A DNA stretch of 64,000 nt from Trichormus sp. NMC-1 (GCF_001858025.1 NZ_LZQD01000004.1:277243-341242); one strand, 5' to 3'. Positions 1 through 9,826 are shown, counted from the first letter of the stretch. Numbers and translations: made by a program. Notes: generated by a model not told the origin, from the sequence alone.

Positions 1-190
1 CATAATAAATTACTTGTTCTACCTCCCTTCCAAAACCTAAACCTGATTTTTGCAATTCAATTTCCATACATCTTTGATAAATAACCTCCTGAAAACCATT
101 TCCCAAAGTTCGGTGTATTTTCATTGCACACCCATTAATGATATATGTAATTTCGTCTAATTTCAGATTTTGGGTATTAGGTGTGTTCAT
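1..190 (-). CDS. GxxExxY family protein, N-terminal part (runs off window)
   Basis: The reverse strand is open from an ATG at 190 to the window edge, 63 codons. Residues 20-45 carry the family's recognisable N-terminal core: a Cys-Ala-Met-Lys-Ile-His run, then LGNGFQE and a Tyr, matching the GxxExxY signature (G, then E, then Y in LGNGFQEVIY). GxxExxY proteins are small (about 130 residues), widespread and of unproven function; a nuclease-like fold has been suggested. The gene is cut by the window, so its C-terminus cannot be judged. Confidence 0.7.
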   Translation of the reverse strand, partial: MNTPNTQNLKLDEITYIINGCAMKIHRTLGNGFQEVIYQRCMEIELQKSGLGFGREVEQVIYY

Positions 191-522
191 AGATTCACAT
201 GATTGTTATTTGTAAATTGTTGGTGAGATGCTGAAATTGTAATTGTCTGAATCAGGATGTCCAGGATTTTAGGATTTACAGGATTGTTATTGATGAATTG
301 TCTGTGAAGATTTGAAGATTATAAAATACAGTTACAGTAATAGTAAAGAATTAACAGCGGATAATTTAACTGATAACTTATCTATCATCCCCAAATCTGT
401 ATATTTTATAGACAATCAAACAACCACATCCTGAAAATCCTTATTAAAATCAAGAATTTTTTGACTTTTGACTTTTGACTTTTGACTTCCCGAAGGGTGT
501 CCTGATTCAGACAAAAAACATC
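191..522. repeat. Gene-free stretch with dispersed repeats and a heptamer run
   Basis: No gene is seen. Bases about 202-337 contain blocks (ending in ATAAAATACAGTTAC) that recur at 1815-1932, and a TCAGGATGTCCAGGATT block recurring at 53.63-53.75 kb. Bases 460-489 are a tandem CTTTTGA heptamer run of the short tandemly repeated type common in heterocystous cyanobacteria. Confidence 0.6.
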
Positions 523-927
523 TTAATCAAAAATATAAATAACTTTAATACCAACTACTTTGTGCATCGGTTTTGTTTTCTTCTCAGTAGTAATTAACTC
601 CTCAGCACCAACAGAAAAAGCAGCAGCTACATGAAGTGCATCCATAGCAGCTAATCCATACCGAGAAGCAATTTTATAAGATTCTTGTACAATATAAGTT
701 AAATCATTTGCCCAGTAAATAACATCATTAAAAAACTCTTCATAAAATTGATATTCTTCCGTTTGCTGATGATAAACTGCTTTAGGACTTACCTCCAACC
801 TAACAAACTCACTAGCAGCAAATACCCGGTGTGAGTCTGATAGTATTTCTAATGCTTTTTCTGCAATTAAACCAGTACCATTGGTTGCACTCAGTAACAC
901 ACCCGAATCAATATAAGTTATAATCAT
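523..927 (-). CDS. PIN-domain toxin, VapC-like
   Basis: A 134-residue protein with PIN ribonuclease features: an Asp at residue 7 after a hydrophobic strand (TYIDSG), a Glu in RLEVSPK near 44, and an Asp in AAMDALHVAAA near 95. These would be the metal-binding acidic residues of a VapC-type endoribonuclease. Its ATG overlaps the stop of the upstream antitoxin gene in an ATGA, the usual coupled arrangement of type II toxin-antitoxin pairs. Length is normal for the family, so it appears intact. Target RNA unknown. Confidence 0.75.
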   Translation of the reverse strand: MIITYIDSGVLLSATNGTGLIAEKALEILSDSHRVFAASEFVRLEVSPKAVYHQQTEEYQFYEEFFNDVIYWANDLTYIVQESYKIASRYGLAAMDALHVAAAFSVGAEELITTEKKTKPMHKVVGIKVIYIFD

Positions 928-1166
928 TCTTCTCTACCTTGTATTCCACCTCTACGATCAGCTAATTCTTTTTCTATTTCATCTGCATTTAATAAAGGTT
1001 TACCAGATGCAACAATTTTAGAGCGAATTTCTCGCAAACGTTCCCCCAAAGGCGGTTTTTTGGTAGTGGTTTTCAATTGCATAAATTCCACAAATTTTAA
1101 GACTTCCTGTTGTTTATCCTGGGGTAATGATCGCCACTTTGTTAATAATTCTTGTTCTGGAATCAT
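924..1166 (-). CDS. DUF2281/VapB-like antitoxin
   Basis: An 80-residue protein just upstream of and overlapping the PIN toxin by 4 bp. It has the motif LPQDKQQEVLKFVEF near residues 14-28, seen in DUF2281-type antitoxins and shared in form with the antitoxin at 31535 and those at 22293 and 23253. The charged C-terminal half probably binds the toxin. Neutralising role is inferred from position and family. Confidence 0.7.
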   Translation of the reverse strand: MIPEQELLTKWRSLPQDKQQEVLKFVEFMQLKTTTKKPPLGERLREIRSKIVASGKPLLNADEIEKELADRRGGIQGREE

Positions 1167-1379
1167 TGATTTTTACCTAGTTCCGTTAATTGTCTTAAAC
1201 CTTATTTTTAATAATAGCAAATCTCACATCCAATTAAACCATGATTTTATACATTTTGAGACAGGTATATTTTGGTGAAAGTTTATCAATATTATAACAT
1301 CTTGTACATCCTTTTTATCCTGATTCAGACAAAATAATGTATAATACACATATTCATACACATAATCCACCTAAATATC

Positions 1380-1592
1380 ATGCGAACCAATATTGAACTT
1401 GACGACGGGTTAGTAGAAGAAGCATTTCGTTTAACTAACGTGCGAACCAAAAAAGAATTAATTCATCTAGCATTACAAGAACTAATTCGCGTTCGTAAAA
1501 AACGGAATTTACTTGATTTAAGTGGACAAATTCAATTTACTCCTGACTACGACTATAAAGCATTGCGAGAAAATCGAAATGTTTCTGATTGA
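1380..1592 (+). CDS. VapB-family antitoxin
   Basis: A 70-residue ribbon-helix-helix type antitoxin: MRTNIELDDGLVEEA at the start is the typical VapB beta strand plus helix (cyanobacterial VapB with DUF2191-like form), followed by KKELIHLALQEL. It is followed, with a 14-bp overlap, by a cut-off vapC. It is therefore an antitoxin whose partner is broken, perhaps retained by chance or to neutralise related toxins elsewhere. Confidence 0.75.
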   Translation: MRTNIELDDGLVEEAFRLTNVRTKKELIHLALQELIRVRKKRNLLDLSGQIQFTPDYDYKALRENRNVSD

Positions 1593-1692
1593 TACTTCCG
1601 TTTGGATAAATGTTTTACGCGATAAAACAGGAGTTGCACGTCAAAATCTCCAGACACTTATCAAAGATGAAAATTTTAAGACAAGTTTCTGA
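1579..1692 (+). pseudogene. vapC toxin, truncated after 37 codons
   Basis: Reading from the ATG at 1579 gives MFLIDTSVWINVLRDKTG and then about 20 more residues before TGA at 1690-1692. The start is a textbook VapC N-terminus (Asp at residue 5, DTSVW), but a working PIN domain needs about 130 residues and the three further acidic positions are missing. No continuation is visible in the other frames downstream. Overlap with vapB shows that the pair was once an operon. Confidence 0.75.
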
Positions 1693-1814
1693 ACATATAA
1701 AATCTCAATTAAGTTAGTGCGATAGCAAAGCTATCCGTAGGAATCGCTCATCTTCTAGCTTAGATTAAGGAACGCAACCCAATATAATGAAAATATCTGA
1801 TTCATATTTTTTGT

Positions 1815-1932
1815 TAGAATCAAGATATCCAGGATTACGGGATTTACAGGATTGTGATTTGTAGGTTGTTGGTGGGATGCTGAAATTGTAATTGTCTGTG
1901 AATATTTGAATATTATAAAATACAGTTACACC
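1815..1932. repeat. Dispersed repeat, second copy of the 202-337 block
   Basis: The stretch from ATCAAGATATCCAGGATT through ATAAAATACAGTTACA matches, with few differences, blocks at 202-337. It abuts the azoreductase fragment and has supplied the first codons of that open frame, showing that the gene was cut here. Confidence 0.6.
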
Positions 1933-1947
1933 AACACTCAACAAATA

Positions 1948-2103
1948 AGTTCAATTTCACGTACACTTTCCTACGAATTCATTACTTCTTGGAAAGATAC
2001 CCATCCTGAAGATACAATAACTTACCGCGATTTAGGTCGGAATCCTGTTCCCCATGTAGACGAGTCATGGATTGCTGCTGCTTTTACACCACCCAACTTT
2101 TAA
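1948..2103 (+). pseudogene. FMN-dependent NADH-azoreductase (AzoR) fragment
   Basis: From about 1948 the frame encodes SISRTLSYEFITSWKDTHP and then a TYRDLGRNPVPHVDESWI-type segment, which resembles residues about 15-65 of AzoR/NAD(P)H quinone oxidoreductases (flavodoxin-like). The true N-terminus is replaced by repeat sequence and the frame stops at 2103, so about three quarters of the enzyme is missing. The open frame extends upstream to a TTG at 1906 but those codons are repeat-derived. Confidence 0.6.
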
Positions 2104-2555
2104 AAAAAGTTTCTCAAAAATTTAATCTCCATTTAGAAGATATTACTTTTGTTCATGAGTGCTTGTTTGTAGTTACAAGAGATGAAGGACGTGAGATTGA
2201 TTTTATTGAAACTTGGAAGCGTATGGCTGTCTATTGTGAATTAAACAAATTGTATCGCGGAGAAGGAAATTCAATAGGTTTAGCTGCTGCTAAATCTGGA
2301 TTAGAAATTAGAACTGACTCTATGGAATATATTTCTTTTTTTAAGGATAAATTAGAATGGCTTAAAATTAGCAAGGGTGAAGCTAATATGCAAGAAAAAT
2401 CTGTTTATTTTAATAGACAAAAAGAGTTAGAATATCCCCAAATATCTTTTTTTGAGAGGGTAAGAAATAAAATCATCAAAACTATTATGTATTTATATCT
2501 TTTAGTTAAATTAAAAATTTATTCTCTCACAGATATTAGATTTTTTTACGGATAA
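2067..2555 (+). CDS. Unrecognised protein, probably a chimeric gene fragment
   Basis: A 162-residue frame. Its first about 12 residues read through the end of the azoreductase fragment in another frame, so the ATG at 2067 is probably accidental. The body, from about 2104, has well-formed sequence (DITFVHECLFVVTRDEG, then ETWKRMAVYCELN) and a basic, hydrophobic C-terminus. I do not recognise the family. It is most likely the C-terminal piece of a gene joined by a deletion to the AzoR remnant; it could still be translated. Confidence 0.35.
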   Translation: MDCCCFYTTQLLKKVSQKFNLHLEDITFVHECLFVVTRDEGREIDFIETWKRMAVYCELNKLYRGEGNSIGLAAAKSGLEIRTDSMEYISFFKDKLEWLKISKGEANMQEKSVYFNRQKELEYPQISFFERVRNKIIKTIMYLYLLVKLKIYSLTDIRFFYG

Positions 2556-2583
2556 TCTTTGCTGATGGCAGATTTAATAATTT

Positions 2584-3471
2584 TTATTTGTTAGAGGTAT
2601 TGGATTTTGATAAAACATCTAATTCCTCTCTTACAGATAATGGTTGATAACCTAAAGCAAAGGCTTTTGAACTATCCAAGGAAACATCTTTTGGCCTTGG
2701 TGCTGCCATTTTTACATCTGCTTGCAAACATGATTTTAATTTATCACTAGGAAGTTGCAAGACTTCCACTAATATTTTACCAAAGTCATAACGGGAAATT
2801 CTTTCTTTCCCACCTAAATGAATTATGCCGTTAACTTTTGCTAATGCTAACAATAACCCTTTTGCGGCTGTGTTTGCACTAACTGGTGTCCGAAATTCAT
2901 CTATAAATAAACTCAGTTCTTTTCCATCTTGCAATATTTGCATAAATTGCTGAATAAAGCTTTTCGCTGTTGGTGTTTCTCTCCCAAACATTAATGGCAT
3001 TCTGCAAATTGCTGATTGGGGATATAATTTTAATATACCGACTTCTGCTTTAACTTTTTGTTCACCATAAATATTGACAGGTGAGACTTTATCTATTTCT
3101 GTATAAGGTGCTTTTAAACCATCAAAAACTAAGTCAGTGGAGGTAAAAGCTAAAGGTAAAGAATTGTCAGCACAAAGTCCCGCAATATGACAAGATGTTG
3201 TCACGTTTATTGTATAAGATTCCTGGGGATGAAGTTGACAGTAATTCGGTTGAGATTGTGCGGCTGTGTGAATTACTGCATCTGGTTTGATATCATTAAA
3301 TATACCCTTTAATTCCTGAAAGTCGGTTAAATCAACTTTGACGATTTTGATATCAGGTATTGCTAAAAAATGGGTATGATATGTGCCGTAAACTTCCCAT
3401 TCTTGTTGTGCTAATTGGCAAAGATGCCACCCAAGAAAACCACTAACACCAGTAATTAGGAGTTTTTGCAT
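2584..3471 (-). CDS. RmlD-like sugar-nucleotide reductase (extended SDR)
   Basis: A 295-residue NAD(P)-dependent reductase of the dTDP-4-dehydrorhamnose reductase family. The Rossmann motif GVSGFLG lies at residues 8-14, a Ser/Thr pair at 111-112 and the catalytic YxxxK at Tyr135/Lys139, all in the expected order and the length is usual. It would reduce a nucleotide-linked keto-sugar in cell-envelope or exopolysaccharide synthesis. No other rhamnose genes are beside it, so the substrate is not certain. It appears single-gene, downstream of the TPR protein with 65 bp between. Confidence 0.8.
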   Translation of the reverse strand: MQKLLITGVSGFLGWHLCQLAQQEWEVYGTYHTHFLAIPDIKIVKVDLTDFQELKGIFNDIKPDAVIHTAAQSQPNYCQLHPQESYTINVTTSCHIAGLCADNSLPLAFTSTDLVFDGLKAPYTEIDKVSPVNIYGEQKVKAEVGILKLYPQSAICRMPLMFGRETPTAKSFIQQFMQILQDGKELSLFIDEFRTPVSANTAAKGLLLALAKVNGIIHLGGKERISRYDFGKILVEVLQLPSDKLKSCLQADVKMAAPRPKDVSLDSSKAFALGYQPLSVREELDVLSKSNTSNK

Positions 3472-3536
3472 ATTTCCTCACCAAACTGATCATCTAGTTT
3501 TTGGTTATGCAGATGCTTTTGATAACCAATCATAAT

Positions 3537-4280
3537 CTATTGGATTAATTCCTGAAAGCGTTTGTCATTCCGTACTTTATCAAAATCAGCATCGGTTTTC
3601 GCTAGGTTTTGATATTTCTCTGGTACTAGTTGAATGGCTTTTTCTAGGTTTTCCAGTGCTAATTCGACATTATCTTGTAAGGCATAATTACAAGCTTTGT
3701 TATAATATGCTTGATGGGAATTTGGCTTAATACTAATTGCTTGATTGTAAGAAGCTAAAGCTTCCTTGTAGCGTTGCAATTTTGTGAGGGCAATTCCTCG
3801 ATTAATCCAAGCTTCAGATTTGTCAGCGTGAATAGCGATCGCTTCATTATAAGCTGTAACTGCTTCTTCGTAACGGCGCAAAGCTGTTAAAGCATTTCCC
3901 CGATTATACCAAGCTTCATCTTTATTTGGTCGGAGAGCGATCGCTTTATCATAAGATTCTATAGCTTCTTCATAACGATGCAAAGCTGTTAACGCATTTC
4001 CCCTGTTAACCCATGTTTCTTCGCTGTCGGTTTTCAGAGCGATCGCTTGATTATAGAACGTCAAAGCCTCTTTGTAGCGATTAGTATCTAAAAAACTATT
4101 GCCTTGTTTTAACAAATTCTCTGCTTTTTGGCTATCCTGTACTTCTGTTAACAATTGATTGACATTTCTTTCTTGTACAAATTGCTTGGTATTTTCTGCT
4201 GATGAAATTGCCAAATCACCACAACCAATTGTCAAAAAACTCATAAATCCACAGGCAATTAAGCCTCGCCAAACAACCAT
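3537..4280 (-). CDS. TPR-repeat protein, probable exported lipoprotein
   Basis: About 247 residues. I start at ATG 4280 because the longer frame begins with TTG. A hydrophobic N-terminus ends in LTIGCG, giving a weak lipobox with Cys20. From about residue 55 on there are four to five tetratricopeptide repeats (A..YNQAIAL/ YDKAIALRP/ YNEAIAI/ YNQAISIKP), a protein-protein interaction scaffold. Several HIP1-like GCGATCGC sites lie inside the repeats. Partner and role are unknown; position next to the sugar reductase is not informative. Confidence 0.75.
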   Translation of the reverse strand: MVVWRGLIACGFMSFLTIGCGDLAISSAENTKQFVQERNVNQLLTEVQDSQKAENLLKQGNSFLDTNRYKEALTFYNQAIALKTDSEETWVNRGNALTALHRYEEAIESYDKAIALRPNKDEAWYNRGNALTALRRYEEAVTAYNEAIAIHADKSEAWINRGIALTKLQRYKEALASYNQAISIKPNSHQAYYNKACNYALQDNVELALENLEKAIQLVPEKYQNLAKTDADFDKVRNDKRFQELIQ

Positions 4281-4295
4281 GTTGCACCTACACAA

Positions 4296-5690
<1,395 letters not shown>

Positions 5691-5739
5691 AAAATTCTTT
5701 TTTTGGTTTTCTCAAAATCAATTGATACCGCAAAACCTC

Positions 5740-5850
5740 AATCCCAAGAACCTCTCCCTAACCTTCTCCTAAAAGGAGAGGGAAAAGGAAAAACGAAAAT
5801 CAAAGTCTCTTTCTTTGTAGGAGAGAGATTTAGAGAGAGGTTGTTTAGAT
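5740..5850. repeat. Dispersed CCTCTCCC...GGAGAGGG palindromic repeat
   Basis: Contains CCTCTCCCTAACCTTCTCC, then AAGGAGAGGGAAAAGG and a closing GGAGAGAGATTTAGAGAGAGG, able to fold into a long hairpin. A related block lies at 38535-38690. A 62-residue frame across it is not a gene. Confidence 0.6.
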
Positions 5851-5863
5851 ACAGCAGAATTCA

Positions 5864-5889
5864 GGAGTCAGGAGTCAGGAGTCAGGAGT
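5864..5889. repeat. Short tandem repeat, CAGGAGT heptamer
   Basis: Nearly four perfect copies of CAGGAGT. Heptameric tandem repeats of this kind are typical of heterocystous cyanobacterial intergenic DNA. Confidence 0.75.
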
Positions 5890-5988
5890 AAAACTGCCTT
5901 GGTGTCTAGGTTTCAATTTTGATTCTGTACCTCATTGATCTGCAATCTGCTGTAAGTTGAAAAGTAAGTAAAACACACACATTACCCA

Positions 5989-6024
5989 TAGCACCCTGAG
6001 ATTTAAGATAATTTCAGGGTGCTA
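5989..6024. repeat. Hairpin with 11-bp perfect arms
   Basis: TAGCACCCTGA at 5989-5999 pairs with TCAGGGTGCTA at 6014-6024. It is 300 bp past por with no T-run, so it is a dispersed palindrome or a processed 3' structure rather than a clear terminator. Confidence 0.45.
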
Positions 6025-6031
6025 CGCTGTT

Positions 6032-6136
6032 ATAGCGGTATGCATTTGAATGAAATACATCATAGCCCCCTCATCGCAAGCGGGGAGGGGGTTGGGGGTG
6101 GGGTTAAAAGTATCTCACTCAACCGAGAACCGCTGT
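6032..6136. repeat. TAGCGGTATGC...ACCGCT dispersed element, copy 1
   Basis: Begins TAGCGGTATGCATTTGAA, carries the GC-rich hairpin CCCCCTCATCGCAAGCGGGG and AGGGGGTTGGGGGTGGGG, and ends with GAGAACCGCT, so its ends (AGCGGT / ACCGCT) are inverted. Other copies: 9920-10003 (diverged), 56041-56144 and 58961-59167. Confidence 0.65.
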
Positions 6137-6213
6137 AAAATTGCTCAAAATTTTTTTTTAAAAGAGTAGATTTGTTAACCTTGGTTAGAAAAAAGTATGA
6201 GAAAATAGAAAGC

Positions 6214-7566
6214 ATGACGATTGAATCTAATTCCTTTCATCCACCTCAGCCCGAATCCAAACCAGACCAAGACTTGCAACCAGATGACTTTGACGTTGAT
6301 ACAAGCGAAAACGGACTAACCGCAGAAGGGTTGGCTGCACAACAAGCTTTATCAGCAATTTCTTCTTTACAGTCTTCCGAAAATACAAATGCCCTAAAAC
6401 GAGCTTCGTCTCATTTCAAAGACGAGTCTAGTCATAACATTATAGTTAAACCAAGGGCATTAATTTTTACTTTACTAGCGATCGCTCTAACTTTTATTGG
6501 TATTGCTATTAATAACTGGTTTCTGGGCATCTTGGGAACTTTGGGAACTTTGGTGTTATCGGTAGCAATGCTTTTCCCTTGGCTAAAAGATGTCATGCAA
6601 GAATGGTTTTCTCCCGAAGATAGAACCATATTTGTAGCCTTTATGGGTTTATTAGTAGGCATTACTGGCTTATTTAGATTTGCTGGTGTGGGTGATAACC
6701 TGCTGCGTTGGGGACGTAAAATTAACTGGGAAGCTTCAGGAACTTTAGCCGAATGGTTTGGTGCTTTAGGGCAAATTTCTATAGCCATTATCGCTGTTTA
6801 CGTGGCTTGGCGACAATATGTGATTTCTAAAGACTTAACTATTCAACAAAACCTGCTGACAGTACAGCAAAATATTATTACTCAACAGCAAACAATTGAT
6901 TCTTACTTCCAAGGTGTTTCCGACTTGGTACTTGACGAAGAAGGATTATTAGAAGATTGGCCGCAAGAAAGAGCGATCGCAGAAGGACGAACGGCCGCTA
7001 TTTTTAGTAGTGTAGATGGTAGTGGTAAAGCCAAAATTCTCCGCTTTCTCTCCCGTTCTAAATTGCTGACACCATTAAAACGCGATCGTCGTTTAGGTAG
7101 AGCCATTCTCGACGGTATCGGTGGCTACGCTGAAGACCGATTAGAAGGTGTGCGCGTCATCGACTTAGGAGTAATGTTAGCAGGTTCAGACCTTGCTGGT
7201 AATGATTTACGTTGGACTGATTTAAGTGAAGCTAATCTGGTTCGTGCTAATCTCATCGGTTGCGACTTAGTAAAAGCTAACCTATCCCGTACCATTTTAT
7301 ATGGTGCCAATCTCAGCAATGCTGATTTAAACGGTGTACGTTTCTTCTATGGTTCAGTGGAAAAAGCCTCACCCCGCAGTCGTACCCACCCACCTGACTA
7401 TGATACAGGAGAACACACCGGTGCAGTCGTGGAAAATGCTGATTTCAGCAACGTCCAAAGAATGTCTGAATCAGCCCGTTGTTACTGCTGTGCTTGGGGT
7501 GGAGAAAAATCCAGAGGCACAATTCCCGGTGGTTGTGAAGGAATTCCTAATAAATTAGGACGTTAA
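6214..7566 (+). CDS. Membrane protein with C-terminal pentapeptide repeats
   Basis: About 450 residues. I prefer ATG 6214; an in-frame TTG at 6172 would add 14 residues. An acidic N-terminal 70 residues is followed by two to three hydrophobic segments (about 80-135 and 150-170), another near 200-215, a Gln-rich helical stretch (about 220-245), a helical cytosolic part, and then some 10 pentapeptide repeats of A(D/N)Lxx type (DLSEANLVRANLIGCDL region), which form a right-handed quadrilateral beta helix. Ends in a Cys-containing tail. Function unknown; it resembles the protein at 54200 in combining membrane helices with pentapeptides. Confidence 0.8.
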   Translation: MTIESNSFHPPQPESKPDQDLQPDDFDVDTSENGLTAEGLAAQQALSAISSLQSSENTNALKRASSHFKDESSHNIIVKPRALIFTLLAIALTFIGIAINNWFLGILGTLGTLVLSVAMLFPWLKDVMQEWFSPEDRTIFVAFMGLLVGITGLFRFAGVGDNLLRWGRKINWEASGTLAEWFGALGQISIAIIAVYVAWRQYVISKDLTIQQNLLTVQQNIITQQQTIDSYFQGVSDLVLDEEGLLEDWPQERAIAEGRTAAIFSSVDGSGKAKILRFLSRSKLLTPLKRDRRLGRAILDGIGGYAEDRLEGVRVIDLGVMLAGSDLAGNDLRWTDLSEANLVRANLIGCDLVKANLSRTILYGANLSNADLNGVRFFYGSVEKASPRSRTHPPDYDTGEHTGAVVENADFSNVQRMSESARCYCCAWGGEKSRGTIPGGCEGIPNKLGR

Positions 7567-7569
7567 AAT

Positions 7570-7601
7570 AATTCGTAATTCGTAATTCGTAATTCGTAAT
7601 T
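7570..7601. repeat. Short tandem repeat, AATTCGT heptamer
   Basis: Four perfect AATTCGT units plus AATT, beginning four bases after the pentapeptide gene's stop codon. Confidence 0.8.
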
Positions 7602-7637
7602 AAAATAATTTATAGCAGTCCGATTTGATTTATGTAG

Positions 7638-7658
7638 GGGTTTAGCAGTGCTAAACCC
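7638..7658. repeat. Palindrome GGGTTTAGCA-G-TGCTAAACCC
   Basis: Ten-base perfect arms around a single G at 7648. It lies between convergent genes and could stop transcription, but lacks a T-run; such palindromes are common dispersed repeats in this group. Confidence 0.55.
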
Positions 7659-7754
7659 TTACCCATTAAGGCTTTTAGTGTGCGGAATTTGTATGACTAT
7701 CAAAAATCAAATATTATTCCTATAGTAGTCCTATATATGATGTGATCAACCGGA

Positions 7755-8498
7755 TTAACCTGAATAGGAAATATTGCTAAGGTGTTTTTCCGCACCTGCA
7801 CCTAAAACCCAGCGATAAGTTGTGAAGAAACGAAGCCAATTATCTGTACCATCACCAAAATATTCGGCTGCAACTTTCTCTTCCAAAACATTTATATCAA
7901 TCATCTCATCATCAAGCTCTTTATTGATGAAATCAATTACAACTAATCTTTGATCCTTCAATCGTGGAACATTGAGTCCAAGTTTATCAATAGTAAACAG
8001 AACGTTTTCAACAGGAATACCAGCCTTTAAACAAGCGATTTCATCAGGTTTAATTTCACCATCTTCACTACTGAATTTGAATAAACGTAATGTTGGTAAA
8101 TTGAGAGGGTTTAACAATTTACTATCAGGGATGTCACCATCCTTTTTTTTTCCACAACATGGTGAATCTTTCAGCAGTTGTAAATTTTGCAAATCATCAT
8201 CTTTCATTCCACCTGGAGGAAGACAGATACCAAGCATATTTTGCCAATCAAGATCATGATTATTTTCTTTTGTTGATTGGTTACGAGGAATAAAGTGTTC
8301 AACAGAACGATTGTTTTCATGAAGAGACATTTCGCAATAAGCACAAAGTCCTTTTTGATCAGATGCTAAAGTATCACGAATTGCATTAAATGTTATTCGA
8401 TTACTTTTTACATCACTCCATCGCTTAACCTGTAAAGAAAATCGCGTTTTATATTTTTGAAGTTCCTCTGGTTCTGGGGATTTACAAACATTTTTCAC
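7755..8498 (-). CDS. ptuB: HNH endonuclease, Septu PtuB-like (TIGR02646-type)
   Basis: A 247-residue protein with an HNH zinc-finger nuclease core: Cys52/Cys55 in LCAYCE, His68 in VEHFIP, Asn87 in DWQNMLG, Cys92, and a CCGKK pair near 118. This order is that of the HNH partner found beside OLD-like ATPases in Septu systems and retron Ec78-type effectors. Its start overlaps the stop of the ATPase gene by 4 bp (8495-8498), so the two are one operon. In Septu the ATPase and nuclease form a complex that degrades DNA or RNA on phage infection. No reverse transcriptase lies nearby. Anti-phage activity here is inferred. Confidence 0.75.
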   Translation of the reverse strand: MKNVCKSPEPEELQKYKTRFSLQVKRWSDVKSNRITFNAIRDTLASDQKGLCAYCEMSLHENNRSVEHFIPRNQSTKENNHDLDWQNMLGICLPPGGMKDDDLQNLQLLKDSPCCGKKKDGDIPDSKLLNPLNLPTLRLFKFSSEDGEIKPDEIACLKAGIPVENVLFTIDKLGLNVPRLKDQRLVVIDFINKELDDEMIDINVLEEKVAAEYFGDGTDNWLRFFTTYRWVLGAGAEKHLSNISYSG

Positions 8499-9826
8499 AC
8501 TGCATTCCTCCGTTCCAATCGACGGATTTGCATATCTGCTCTAGTCATATCTGGATCATAAGCTTCCCAATCTTGTAATTCTTGTTTGAGGCGTTTTGCT
8601 TCTTCTAATTGACCATTATCAATTGCTTCAAAAAGCCGTGTCAGTGTTCTTGATTCTTCTGTATCTGGTCTTAACTCACTCAACCCTAAAACATTTCTCA
8701 CAATATCTGAACTTTTTCTTCCCTTAGTAGGTTCAGGACATGGTTTTATTTGATAATCTTCTAATATCCACACTTGATTTTGTTTTACAGTGGTCACAAC
8801 TTCAGGACTGTAAGTGGTAGCAATAATTTGAGTGTTAGGAAATACTTTCTTTAAATCAGGAATAATTCTTTGTTGCCAGGTTGGATGTAAATGCAAATCT
8901 AGCTCATCAATCATTAAAATTGCTTCTGCTGCTAATGGGTTTTCCATATCTGGGTTTGCTTGTGCTAAACGCCGAGCAAAGTCCATCACCAATGCCAACA
9001 TATTGCGATAACCTGTACTCAATTGACTCAGTAAAAGTTCTCTTCTCTCTCCTGTTTCCATCGTCCAATCAACCATCAAATTGGCAGATATTATCTGTGA
9101 GAAATAAACATTAGTCTTTAATGCAAGAATGCTAGAAATAGCATTTCGCACTTGCTTCAAATCAGGAAGCTCAAGATTAATATCTCCCTTCTTTTTAGCC
9201 TCTCTTAATTCTTGAAATTCACGTACAAAAAACCAGTTAGCCATATCTGTAAAACTATGTGTTGCATCAAAAGCATGATTCAGCGAATTAAATCTATCAA
9301 AAAATTGAGGTGAAACATTTTTAACATAGGCAATATTGGTTAAATGGCGATTGACTTTATAATAAGCTATGACAGAAAGTTCAGAGTTCGATAAAGTATA
9401 ATAATTCTTCCATTTATTTCGCATTTCAGAGTAAAGTTTTTTTGTTCCTTCTTGTGAAGTAAATGAGGATGAAATGCGTATCTTTATCCTTTCATTATCA
9501 TTATCATCAAACGGTTTTTCGTAAACTATTGTCCAATCTGGAAACTCCGTAGCTGATACAGTGAACTCTGCCTTAGTCTTTCGTTCACTGCCTTTCTGCT
9601 TGACTGGCAAATCTCGTTGAAAAACAGGTGAATTTTCTCGATTTCTTTTTCCTGCGATTTGCTGAATTTGAACCACATACGGAAACATTGCCGCAGCGAT
9701 CGCATCCAACAACGCACTTTTACCAGATCCATTATTGCCAACAAAAATATTGATATCGGGATCTAAATTAACTTCCAGATGCTCAAAGCAACGGAAGTCT
9801 TTGATAATAACTCGTTGAATGTGCAT
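8495..9826 (-). CDS. ptuA: AAA/ABC-type ATPase, Septu PtuA-like
   Basis: A 443-residue ATPase. Walker A is GNNGSGKS at 30-37; the ABC-like signature LSTGYRNM at about 269-276; Walker B ILMIDE at 303-308 followed by LDLHLHPTWQ; the post-Walker switch reads ATTYSPEVV at about 336-344. In most relatives that switch is T-T-H-S-P, so the usual His is Tyr here. The C-terminal 60 residues (NGQLEEAKRLKQELQDWE) match the tail of ATPases paired with TIGR02646 HNH nucleases. First gene of a two-gene operon; the window shows no third component. Confidence 0.75.
   Translation of the reverse strand: MHIQRVIIKDFRCFEHLEVNLDPDINIFVGNNGSGKSALLDAIAAAMFPYVVQIQQIAGKRNRENSPVFQRDLPVKQKGSERKTKAEFTVSATEFPDWTIVYEKPFDDNDNERIKIRISSSFTSQEGTKKLYSEMRNKWKNYYTLSNSELSVIAYYKVNRHLTNIAYVKNVSPQFFDRFNSLNHAFDATHSFTDMANWFFVREFQELREAKKKGDINLELPDLKQVRNAISSILALKTNVYFSQIISANLMVDWTMETGERRELLLSQLSTGYRNMLALVMDFARRLAQANPDMENPLAAEAILMIDELDLHLHPTWQQRIIPDLKKVFPNTQIIATTYSPEVVTTVKQNQVWILEDYQIKPCPEPTKGRKSSDIVRNVLGLSELRPDTEESRTLTRLFEAIDNGQLEEAKRLKQELQDWEAYDPDMTRADMQIRRLERRNAV

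Noticed and set aside
2067..2103. ATG 2067 as a true gene start
   Set aside because: It reads through the azoreductase fragment in another phase and has no ribosome site.
5703..5891. 62-residue protein after por
   Set aside because: It translates a dispersed palindromic repeat and CAGGAGT heptamers.
5989..6024. Terminator of por
   Set aside because: The hairpin is good but lies 300 bp past the stop and lacks a T-run; kept only as a palindrome.
7755..9826. Retron of the Ec78 type
   Set aside because: HNH and ATPase match its effectors, but no reverse transcriptase or msr/msd-like RNA is seen near by.
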